This document shows, piece by piece, positions 55,099 to 64,000 of a stretch of DNA of 64,000 nucleotides. Position 1 is the first letter of the stretch; each line of letters opens with the position of its first letter. The notes under the pieces are model-generated. The model worked only from the letters and a program-made list of their open reading frames with translations. It did not search any database and was not told the origin of the DNA. The stretch is from Hygrophila difformis (lineage: Eukaryota > Streptophyta > Magnoliopsida > Lamiales > Acanthaceae), in contig JAOANR010000002.1 of assembly GCA_030278955.1 (NCBI GenBank), positions 10,157,982-10,221,981 of the forward strand, in the 5' to 3' direction. The position numbers were made by a program, and so were the translations under genes.

Positions 55099-57358
55099 TC
55101 AGGATGGTCCTGCATCATTGTCTGGGTCTTTGGGTGGTATGGATGGAGACTTCTTTAGATCCGAGACCAGGTTGGCAAGAATGTTTATCAATCTCGTACT
55201 ATTTTGCTGCTCCTGTCTCCTCAGCTCCATATCCCTTTCTCGTTCCTGTCTTCTCTCTTCAAGTTCTTCTTTTCTTAACCTTTCAAATCTTTCCATTTCT
55301 TCTCTTCTTATTCTCTCTTGTCTATCCCATTCTTCCTTCCTTATCTTTTCTTGTCTCTCCATCTCCTCTTTCCTGAGTTTTTCTTCAGTTTGAATCCTGG
55401 TATGCTCAAGTTCGATCCTCTTTTGCTCCATCTCGCTTTGAATGTGCATGACTTCTGACATAGATTTCACTAGCATCTCCATGGACTGTGCAAAACTTTG
55501 AATTGAAGTACTCATATTCTGAGATTCGTCCACAGACACTGTGTTCCTCATTGGGTTTCCTTGTCTCAAAGGTTGAGATGGTGCAGAAGTATTCTCAAAC
55601 TCCTCATCTTCTGGAATAGGATTCAATGCAGGAGATGCAGCTGCAGTCTTTGTCCTTTTCACTGCAGCTCTTGATTGAGATGATCTTGATTTTGAAGGAA
55701 GCTTGACCCTTTTTGTCTTAGGGGATGGTACCTTTGATCCTGATCCCTCGGAAGTTTGTTCCTCTAAATCTGGCATTTGGTAAACCAATTCTCCCCTCAA
55801 AGTGTCTACTGGTAATGGAATAGGAGGATCTATCTTTATGATCTCTGGTAAGAATGGTGTGATTGACACTCCTTGTTTCTCACAGAGTCTTCTAATTAAA
55901 TTTGGATAGGCTAATGCTGCATCTTCTCCAACTCTGGACTTTATGACATTGAGAACATGGTGTGCGGCACTACACTTCCTTCCTGACCATAATAATGCAA
56001 ATCCCTCAAAAGTTCCAGCTGAAGGTCCTTGAAAATTTGTGGTGGGTCTAAGCTTTGAGTAGTAAAAATCAAGTGTTGGCAGATATTCAGGCTTCAAATT
56101 CTTCAATGGAATCTTATTCTGCTCAGTTCCTCTGTGTGTTGAACAGAACCCTAATACCATTTTTCTAGCATTGGTAAGCTTATTTCCTTGAGTTTTCTTC
56201 CTCAAAAGGACCTCAGACTTAACTTCTGGTTGTTCTAACAGAGGTGCCTGTATCAGATCATTTAGAGTTTCCACAGTGACTTGCACTGTTTTTCCTCTAA
56301 TCCATGTTGTTTCAGCCTCAACATCAAAGTTAGCATAGAACTCTCTGGTCAGCTCCACATAACCACATTTGTTGTTATGTCTCATGAAAACGTCCCATTC
56401 ATTGATTCTCCTCCAGTAGTTGATACATTTGTGATCCAACCACTTAGGATGGAATCCTTTGTCTGGAACAATCATTTTGGACATTCCCAGGTAGTTCTCT
56501 AATGCTTCCTTTCTTCCATTAAACTTAACCTTGATTTCCTCTTCTCAATGCTATCAGGGATTGATAACCTCACCTTTGGACTATTCTTTCCCCAATAACA
56601 CAAGGGCAATAATTCTGGAATTTCTTTTCCTGGGGAAGATCCTTCAGATGTATCCGATTCATTTCCCTCAGAGTCTTGTGCTTCTTCCTGCTCATTCCTA
56701 GCATTCTCAATTCCTTCTTCTTCTGATTGACCTCCTTCTTGAGCAGGTTCTACATTTTCTTCCTGAACTTGTTCTGGGTTTTCTTCATGGTCAGGTTCTA
56801 GATTTTCTTCTTGAACTCTATCAGCATCATCATGTTGTAGATTGCCTATTCCTGAATCATGTATCAATGATGTGCTGGTATCTACCTTCTCAGTAACTTC
56901 CAAGCTATGCTGATTTAAGATCTCTGTGGGATCTTCCTGTACAGGTTCGTTTAATAGAAGAGGGATAGCAGTAGGTTCTAAATCTTCAAATCCTTTGGTT
57001 CCAAAATATTCTTCTGCTTTCTTCTTCTGTTCTGCAACCCACTCAGGATCATTCATCCTTGCAATGGTCTCTGGGTTACTTCATCCCTGACTTGAGATGG
57101 TAGGAGCCATTGTTTTCATTTGATCCTCAGCATTTGTCTGTGCTCCGAGATATTGATTAACAGTATCTTCCACAAAATACTTTCTCTGTTGATCTTCTTG
57201 AATTTCATTTCTCTGCACTTCTTCTTCATAAGCTTGGATTGCTAATGGAGATGGCTCCACTGTTTGATCAGAATTCATTTGTTGTTGAACTTTCTCCAGT
57301 TCTGACTCAAGTTTAGCTGCATATTCACTTGCTTGTTCTACTGAGGTGCGTGCATCCC
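55099..57358 (-). pseudogene. F ORF at env-like position: plant-transposon-protein domain plus coiled coil
   Basis: Minus-strand frame from the G border (57358) to 55099. The N-terminal part is acidic and Glu-rich. Around 56400-55800 it has a domain resembling the plant transposon protein family (YWRRINEWDVFMRHN, ELTREFYANFD, TWIRGKTVQVTVETLNDLI, LIRRLCEKQGV). Then a basic segment (PKTKRVKLPSKSRSSQSR), and finally a long Glu/Arg coiled coil (about 55480-55180; repeated RKEEMERQE-like motifs). One in-frame TGA near 57081-57083 and one single-base frameshift near 56535 break it. No signal peptide or transmembrane segment is evident, so it does not look like an envelope protein despite its position. 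Confidence 0.7.
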
Positions 57359-57674
57359 TGATAATGGCCAGAAATGACCATTATTTTCAATCCATTTCCG
57401 TGTCTTAAACGGGCATTTGATCGCATTCCGGTCTTACATTAAGTAAGAAGGCAGTTGAATTGGACTGATTTATGCATAATTGTAAAAATAATAAGCTGGT
57501 GTGAAAAAGGCATAAATATGTAATTTTATTACATATTTATGTTAGAAAAATCCAAAAACATGAGAAAAAGAAATGAAAAGAAAAAGGAATGAAAAAGATG
57601 GGAAAAAGAGAGAAAAGCCCACAAAAAGAATATTTTCGGCCCATCTGGCCCAATCCAGCAGGCCTAGGAGCACC

Positions 57675-57935
57675 CTTGTCGCGAAAGTACCTTTGTCGCG
57701 ATGCATGGTTCCGCGACCAAGGAATGTTCCGCGACCAAGCAGACTCAGATGAAGAGGAGACCAGCCAGGATACCTTTGTCGCGATACCTTTGTCGCGATG
57801 CCCTGTTCCGCGACAAAGGTCTATTCCGCGACAAAGACACCCAATTAGAGACACAAGACCCAGTCGAGAAGCATTGCCACATGCAGTGTGTTCCGCGACC
57901 AAACTTGATGCTCCGAGACAAAGCTGTGATGTGTG
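57675..57935 (+). repeat. First cluster of TTGTCGCG palindrome arms in the G LTR
   Basis: About nine arms in both orientations (CTTTGTCGCGAT, GTTCCGCGACCAAG, GTTCCGCGACAAAG) just upstream of the TATA box. Less regular than the cluster at 58643-59185. Confidence 0.7.
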
Positions 57936-57992
57936 TGATGTCTTGAGACACAATGGGCTCGAATCAAGGCTCATGGGCTTAGGGTTACACTT

Positions 57993-58000
57993 CTATAAAT
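57993..58000 (+). promoter_or_regulatory. TATA box of the G LTR
   Basis: CTATAAATATGAGG context after a CATGGGCTTAGGG segment; the candidate promoter of the element, between the two palindrome clusters. Confidence 0.6.
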
Positions 58001-58642
58001 ATGAGGTGTTTCCCATGAGCTAGAGGTTGGAATTTTTTTGATTAGAGCTCTCTTGAAGACAAGCTCGGGTTCCAGCTTTAGGTAGTGTAGTTTAGTTTTT
58101 ATTTTTTGTATTATTTAATTCTTGTTCATAGTTTAGCATAGTTAAGTATTTGTTTCCTGTTTTCTGTTTTTCCAGTAGCCTTAAGTAGCCACTTTAATAC
58201 ATGTTTTGCTTTCTAAACTCTTGTGTTTTAGGGTTTGTAATACCCAAATCAAGGGTATTAACAACACCCACTTAATAAAATGGGAAAACATTCATCATTT
58301 GTGTCCCAAATCATGAAATGGGTCTCACACCCCATGGATTTATGCTTTCTTTTTCATTTTGAGGTCATTTGACCCCCATTATGCTATTTTTATGTTTACT
58401 GTTTGCATTTTATGGATGATGTTGTGTATTTTTAGTGTGATCAAACCCTAGATTAGGATTCTTGCTCTATTTTAAAATTCTGCCCAGCTTTATTTATTTT
58501 CACTCAAGCATGTTCTTCCATATTTTGAATGTTTCTTGTTTGTTTTTAGCTTAGAATAGCTTTTTGATCTGAAATAGGGTGAGATCACGCTGGTTGCATG
58601 CCACTGTTCATTTCTGCTTTTTCTGACTTTTGTCCTGAACCA

Positions 58643-59185
58643 CCTTTGTCGCCAACCGCCTTTTGTCGCGGAACCACGTTCCGCGACAAAATGGTTGTTC
58701 CGCGACAAAGGTGTCTAAAGACACTTGTCTTCATATTTTAAAACCCTTTGTCGCGGAACCACGTTCCGCGACACAACCCTGTTTGGCGACAAAGGAGCCA
58801 AACTCTTGCATTTTGTCTGCATGGCTTTTTGTCGCGGAACATTCTTGTCGCGGAACCACGTTTCGCGACAAAATCTCATTCTGAGACAGGAAAATTATGC
58901 CATGCCCTTGTTTTTTTGAAAACCCTTGTCGCGGAACACCTTGTCGCGGAACCACGTTCCGCGACAAAATTTTCCATGCATAGCGACAAAGACCAAATGC
59001 TTTAAAAATTTTCTGAAAATCCTTTGTCGCGGAACACTCTTGTCGCGGAACCACGTTCCGCGACAAAATCCTGCTTAGCGACAAAGAAGCGTTATGCTGC
59101 CAAAAATTCTAAAAACTTGTCGGGATACCCATGTCGCGGACCTCGGTCCGCGACAAAATTTATGATATCGCGACAAAGACTCCCT
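58643..59185 (+). repeat. Array of six hairpins in the G LTR
   Basis: Six perfect or near-perfect inverted repeats. Arms GTCGCGGAAC and GTTCCGCGAC with a CAC loop are centred near 58676, 58761, 58954 and 59053. A copy at 58847-58869 has one G/T wobble, and a copy at 59132-59155 has arms changed to GTCGCGGACC and GGTCCGCGAC. Several units are enclosed by an outer pair, CTTTGTCGC and GCGACAAAG, giving a two-tier stem. Spacing is about 80-105 bp. The array is downstream of the TATA box, so probably transcribed. Confidence 0.88.
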
Positions 59186-61593
59186 TCTCTCTATTTAATC
59201 TCAAACATTCTTCATTCTCTTCCTATATTATATTGCATCACTCACATCATAACCCCATGGGTTAAGGTGTAACATTCTGGAATTGCAATATAGGGTGTTA
59301 TGCTGCCCAAATTTTGATTCTCCATTTTCATCGCTTAACTAATTGAACCTTTGAGTCATTAATGATTAAAGATTGAGATTAGCAATAATTAAACATCAAT
59401 AATCATCATGATTAAAGGATCTTTGTTCAATTGCCATTAAAATACTCCTCTATAAATAAAATCTTAATGACTTAAGCAGATAATCCGAACTGTAATTAAT
59501 TATGGTAGGAGGGATTATTTAAGATCATCAATTGTGGACCCAATCCACAACCTTGCATGAGAAACCAATGTCTCTCATACAAGGAATCTTCTTTTATTTC
59601 TTGTTGATTTTGTCTTTGCGTGTTGTGTGTAACACTTAGTAATGGTACATCAGATTTATGTTGGCGGGTATTCCCTCATGGATAACTAGCTCGTAATCTG
59701 CGTATTAATTACTAAGTGTGATTTTGCATGATCTGGATAGCAGTTAGAGGATGCCTTGGCGGTTCGTCCATCCGGGATTATAATAGCTGCTCAGCTAACC
59801 CCTATTCAGATACAGTTTTATTTTTCTTTTCTTAATTTCCAACCCAAATTCTGATCTGCAATAAAACTCTGCTAATGTCTGTCAGCATTAGCTGATAAGT
59901 ACTGCAAAGAGGAAGCATGTAGGTTTTTATCCGAATTCACAGACAGTGGAGGCCCAACTGGTAGCGACACTGCCATTTTAGGGTTTCACCTGTCTAAATT
60001 CGCTTCATCCGAGTAATTGGGAAATTGGACAGTAGATGTTTACAGTCCACCCGATTATTCTGCCATTGTTTTGGTCTCCTGACCACATCATTTCTGTGTT
60101 TCACCTTCTGTCTAGACCCGCATCTATATTTTGGGTCAATTCATTTTACACTTCCATATATCCTTATGCATGCTATTATTATGTAAATATTGTGGTCTAT
60201 ATTATTTTGGGATCCTTCCCTTGGACAATAGAAGTCTAGATCTTAAACAGATATTGCTTATTAAATTTCCAACAAAAATTCATTTATAAAAACCGGATCT
60301 GAGTGAGGGATAAAATTCTTCAGTTATGAATAATTCATATTCTGTCAAGGGTTGATTTTGGGAAATTAGAAGCAGAGTCAGCGATTAGGTCTCACCTAGA
60401 CTGAAAGGATCTGTGTTTTAACTGAGAGTCTAGTACCTGTTTAGGGAATGGTTTTCAAACTCATTATTTTCCAAAATTGCTGTTTGTTGGGAATCTAAAA
60501 TTAAATATTACACCGAGATGGGGCCCACTTGGACTCAAATACAGTGTAATAAATAATTTTAGAGGAACATCATCCAGGCCTTGGTTATTTTCTAAGATAG
60601 GGTTGAGTTTTCTTTTAACTGCTATCCTCTTCTGCCAAAGCCTATTTTTGAGTCCTGAGTGAGTGCATCCGGAACAAACTAATTTATTAGTTCGTTTCAT
60701 TAGTTTGTATCTCATAATCACCCGGAAGGAAGTGAACACACAAGAACAAACTAATTCTTGATCCATACCCCTTCATCCTGATGGGGAGCTGTCTTTTACT
60801 ACCAGGGTCAGATCTTCAAAACCTCCGAGTGATAGGTTTTAACTGCTTTCTTTAACGCTTTCTTTTATCGCTTTCTTTTAACTGCTTTCTCTAGAGGTCA
60901 CTCGGTTGTATTGAGAGTTGCGTAACTGTTACTAGGATTGATAGTTAAGGGATAGTTCAGGGCTTGATTAGAATCTTTGGGTGTGACATGGGGGAATGAT
61001 AGTAGTACTTGGCATTTCAATAAATGATTTGTCGGGTGTTGCTTTTCCACCACAGATGAAGTAACATACCCAGGCCAGGGCAGTTACAATTCAGTGGTAT
61101 CTTAGAATTTTCGGTCTTAAGAACATGTAAACTCACACTGTAAGTACCTGTCTGTTAAAGGGAAAATAGTATTGAGAGCATGAGAATTAGCTATCTGATA
61201 GAATTATCCCAAACAAAGATCTGTGTATAAAAATGGAAGTTTAATACTGCATTATCTAAATCTTGTCAAATTTTTATTCTTTTCTTCATGTCCCTTCTGT
61301 CTACACTGTGATATAGCTTCATAGCTAGCATAGTGTAAATATTGACTGCTTTCATAGACAGTATTTATCGCACTCTTAGAGTAATTTTACTTGCTTCCTA
61401 GAGTAAATTTATTTGCTTTATAGAATAGATTTAAACGCTTTTATAGTTTAGTTTAAATTCAGTCAGTAGATGCTAATCACTCTTCAAACCATTTGGAGTA
61501 ATACGAATGGAAAATCTAGTAAAACGACGTGGGCCCTGCTTCTATCGCACATCCTCCAGTGAACGATCCGGTCTTACTATAAATTACTGCAAT

Positions 61594-62100
61594 TTTTGAC
61601 ACCGTGCGCTTTCGGGCCACAGTTTCTTAACACGAGTAATAAAAACGTGACAACCTATAAATATATCACTAATCCTAACTCCGCCATCATAAATCGGTTT
61701 CATTAAATAAAATCGAAAACCAGGATTATGATTTTTCAGAAAATGCTCATGTAGTGGGAATGTGATAAAAGCTTCATGGCGCGAATCTTCATGACATGAA
61801 ATTATGACAAATTTCATGATGCAAATAGCCAGGGACCTTCAGTGTGACAGACTGAAGGTCAAGATTGAACTATCTATCCCGGCTGCACCGTGAAAATTGT
61901 CAAAAGTTTCATGCCAGGGAGGTCCACAGCGCAGCTCGAAATCAGAGCACCCCACATGAGTAGTAAAAAGTGAAATATATCCTTAAACCCCTTTCCCATG
62001 AATCATAACTCTTCTCATTTAATAAATTTAACCTGGGATATTTTAGAAAATACTCGTGTGCGGAAATTGTCAAAAGTTTCATGGCGCCGTTGCCGGGGAG
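61594..62100 (+). repeat. Degenerate tandem repeats around the G primer-binding site
   Basis: Blocks of roughly 190-330 bp share, in the same order, ACGAGTAATAAAAA or ATGAGTAGTAAAAA, then CATTNAATAAA, GAAAATNCTC, and AAAGNTTCATGGCGC (N marks differences). Copies end at about 61785 and 62090, with a partial one near 61905-61935. Only the last has the full primer-binding site. Confidence 0.55.
62082..62099 (+). promoter_or_regulatory. G primer-binding site (tRNA-Asp type)
   Basis: TGGCGCCGTTGCCGGGGA, the well-known Athila/Tat-type site complementary to the 3' end of aspartate tRNA. It lies about 490 bp beyond the more likely LTR end, which is unusual. Confidence 0.8.
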
Positions 62101-62239
62101 GATGCAGCGCCGTTTTATTAGAGAATTACATTCCTCATTGCTCCTAGATTAGCTTATACATATAAATATAAATATTCACTCCAAAACCATTCTAACCTGG
62201 GGAATATGCAGGTACCATCATTATTAAAGCCGTTGTTCT

Positions 62240-64000
62240 ATGCAAAGGAGGAAGCAGACGCCAGCCGAAATCCCGTACAACGCAGAAATAGAAAAGACAG
62301 CTCGACGTCTTAGGGCGGAGACTAAACGGAGACGGGAACGGGAAAGACATGCACTACTTTCACCAAGCACCAGTAGCAACATCTCTGATATGGCTAACCC
62401 TGACCTTCCCCCAGTCATTCCACCCAATCCACCACTTCACAACATCGAGGAAGACCCCGAGGATGCTGATAACGATGATTTGGATGATCCCCCTCCTCAG
62501 ATCATACAAGGAGGTGGGAACCCACTAAACATTGAACAGCAACACTTCGAGGCACCTCCTCCCAACCCAAACCCGCAAAACCCACCAAACAACCAAAACC
62601 ACCAAAACTTCCAAAACTAGCAAAATCAGCAGTATCAGAACCCCCATCAGAATCCCCCAAACCCTAATGACTTCAATGATCCAAGGAACTACTATATGCA
62701 TCAGAACTATTACCCACAGCAGTATCAACAAGCAGTTCGCAGGGGCAAGTCATGAAGATCCCTATATTTGAACAATCAACAAGCAGCAGCCACTGATTAC
62801 ATGCAGCCAATCTTGGAGCCATATTTGAACATTCCTGGACAAGCTCCATTCTTGGCCAGGAACTTCAAATTAAAGCCGGCCCTCATCAATCTCGTTCAGA
62901 GTAACCAGTTCGCAGGGGCAAGTCATGAAGATCCCCATGATCATCTGCAGACTTTCCTGGAACTGTGATACGATCAAGAACCAGAATGTATCTGCTAACA
63001 CCATTCGATTGAGGCTGTTTCCTTTCTCTCTGACTAGCGGGGCAAGAACATGGTATAAATCACTGCCCGTGAATCAGAAGTCTACATGGGAGGACGTGAT
63101 CAGGAATTTCTTGACAAAGTACTTCCCGGAGTCCAAGGTGGATGAATGCCGCTCCAAGATTGCCGAATTCAAGATGAAGTCAGACGAGTCCCTGTACGAT
63201 GCAAAGGAATGGTTCTTCAACTTGCTCAGGAAATGCCCCCAGCATGGTTTCCATGATTGGGAAAAACTGAGAAAGTTCTATAGCGGTTTGACCCCAGCAT
63301 GGAAGAACATGCTTGATGCTGCCGGTGGTCAACACTTGTTATACATTCCCATGGATCAAGCTTGGGCCAAGATTGAGGCAATGAGTGTAAACAGAACTGT
63401 TCTTACTGATGATGTTAGTTCCCATCCCCCTCGTGGTTTGTGTGCTGTAGGTACAACAGAGAGATCAGATATTGAAAAGCTGCAAGAGCAGGTGGCAGCA
63501 TTGTCTGTTAATCAGGGAGCTGGGAGCTCCAGTCAAGGGCAGCAAACAGATGTAATCTGTGGACTATGTCAAGGTGCTCACGTAACTGACACATGCGAAC
63601 AGATTACGGCTGAAAGCTGCAACTTTGCAGGGGCTTTCCCAAACAGGCACCCAAACTTGTCATACTCAAACAACAATGCCCTCAATTCCCACCTCTTGAA
63701 CAAGCCACAACAGCAGCAATTCAATCCTCAGCAGAACCAAGGATTCAATCAGAACAGGGGACAGAATTTTCAGAACCCAGGCTTCCAACCCCAGATCCAA
63801 CAGAGACCTCCTCAAAATTTCCAACAGCCTACCCAGAACTTCCAAAATTTTCAGCCCCAAAACTTCCAGCCTCAATTCATCCCGAACCAAGGCCAATGGA
63901 ACCAAAACCAGAATCAGAATCAACATCAAAAGCCCCCTTCAAGGCTGGAGAATTTGATGACTGATTTTATCACTAGCCAGAAGGAGATAAACACCCAGCT
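62240..64000 (+). pseudogene. G gag, Athila/Tat type, broken; continues beyond the window
   Basis: Starts MQRRKQTPAE with a basic region (RRLRAETKRRRERER), then an Asn/Pro-rich stretch. Stops at 62618-62620 and near 62753-62755; the second lies inside a 51-bp insertion (62736-62786). Then LARNFKLKPALINLVQ and a one-base frameshift near 62964. From there the frame is open to the window end (345 codons): RLRLFPFSL, TWEDVIRNFLTKYFP, ESLYDAKEWFFNLLRKCP, all typical of Athila Gag. A CX2CX3HX4C zinc knuckle (CGLCQGAHVTDTC) follows, then a long Gln/Asn/Phe-rich region. Structural capsid protein of the element; not functional as it stands. Confidence 0.85.

Larger units (their letters stand above)
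50744..57358 (-). mobile_element. F: 3' part of an Athila-like element, minus strand
   Basis: Minus-strand order: ORF at the env-like position (57358-55099), a long 3' untranslated part (55098-54032), a purine tract (TGTGAGGATGG, 54042-54032), and the 3' LTR from 54031 (TGATGACAG). The TTGAGGACAAGTG segment before the purine tract is the kind of sequence found before Athila 3' LTRs. The upstream part, with gag and pol, would lie to the right beyond G. Lineage assignment rests on layout and LTR form, not on a pol gene. Confidence 0.65.
57359..61591 (+). repeat. G 5' LTR (end approximate)
   Basis: Starts TGATAATGG; the first 30 bases contain an inverted repeat, as does the F LTR start. Probable end ...ATTACTGCA at 61591, followed by ATTTTTGACACCG where a primer-binding site would be expected. 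An alternative end is 62081, directly before the perfect tRNA-Asp match. It contains a TATA box and two clusters of GTCGCGG palindromes. No convincing gene in its 4.2 kb. Confidence 0.6.
57359..64000 (+). mobile_element. G: 5' part of an Athila-like element, plus strand
   Basis: Begins TGATAATGGCCAGAAATGAC inside F's ORF (left flank ATCCC, 57354-57358). A long LTR follows, then a leader with a tRNA-Asp-type primer-binding site at 62082-62099 and a degenerate gag from 62240 that runs off the window. The gag sequence is of Athila/Tat type. Pol and the 3' LTR are not in view. Confidence 0.8.

Noticed and set aside
58643..59185. CRISPR-like or prokaryotic repeat array
   Set aside because: Palindromic units with degenerate, non-unique intervals inside a plant LTR; explained as a hairpin array.

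Overview
The window is plant nuclear DNA made almost entirely of nested LTR retrotransposons. Evidence: Ty3/gypsy chromovirus polyproteins with a C-terminal chromodomain (Tekay/Del type), primer-binding sites matching the 3' end of plant initiator-Met tRNA, an Athila-like Gag with a tRNA-Asp-type primer-binding site, and a spliced fragment of a plant-type NADH-cytochrome b5 reductase gene. I see no prokaryotic features and no convincing intact host gene. Species cannot be named; a flowering plant with a repeat-rich genome is the simplest reading.

LTR families are labelled here by their ends. A starts TGTAATACCC(G/A)AGAATTTT, about 2.5-2.6 kb. B starts TGTAATACCCCAGATTTTTA, about 3 kb. C starts TGTAATACCCGAGAAATCGA, about 2.57 kb. 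D starts TGTAACACCCGAGAAAAACG, about 2.54 kb. All four end in GGGGTGTTACA. F and G are Athila-like elements whose LTRs start TGATGACAG and TGATAATGG.

Left stack (1-31933). The oldest layer is the 3' part of a plus-strand C LTR (C2, 30248-31933). Element A2 (plus; pol 23323-24460, 3' LTR 24707-30247) sits in it. A2's integrase region is cut by the minus-strand element B1 (1-23322). B1's gag is split by the complete element A1 (932-12086; direct repeats GTTGG). B1's 5' LTR is split by the internally deleted element C1 (13421-20256; direct repeats GTTTT). A2's 3' LTR is split by a solo B LTR (26583-29525; direct repeats GCGGC).

Island (31934-33119). About 1.2 kb of non-LTR sequence holds a possible MITE and two correctly bordered exons of NADH-cytochrome b5 reductase on the minus strand.

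Right stack (33120-64000). Minus-strand element D (3' LTR 33120-35661 and integrase end) adjoins the 5' part of a 'putative plant transposon protein'-like gene (plus, 36651-37668), which is cut by A3 (37669-44905). A3's integrase is cut by A4 (44906 on). A4 carries an extra coiled-coil ORF and then a second copy of the plant-transposon-protein gene, in antisense (48745-50743). An Athila-like element F (minus, 50744-57358) follows. Its ORF at the env-like position is cut by G (plus, 57359-64000), whose degenerate gag runs off the window.

The most unusual signals are non-coding. The G LTR holds an array of hairpins, one copy with a compensatory base-pair change. The D LTR holds an independent array of six hairpin-like repeats with co-varying arms. 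A hairpin is shared by A and B LTRs with different but still pairing arms, and is amplified in tandem in the solo B LTR. A relic LTR start with its own polypurine tract lies upstream of the functional 3' LTR in A, B and C. A small coiled-coil ORF between the primer-binding site and gag is preserved in three A elements.
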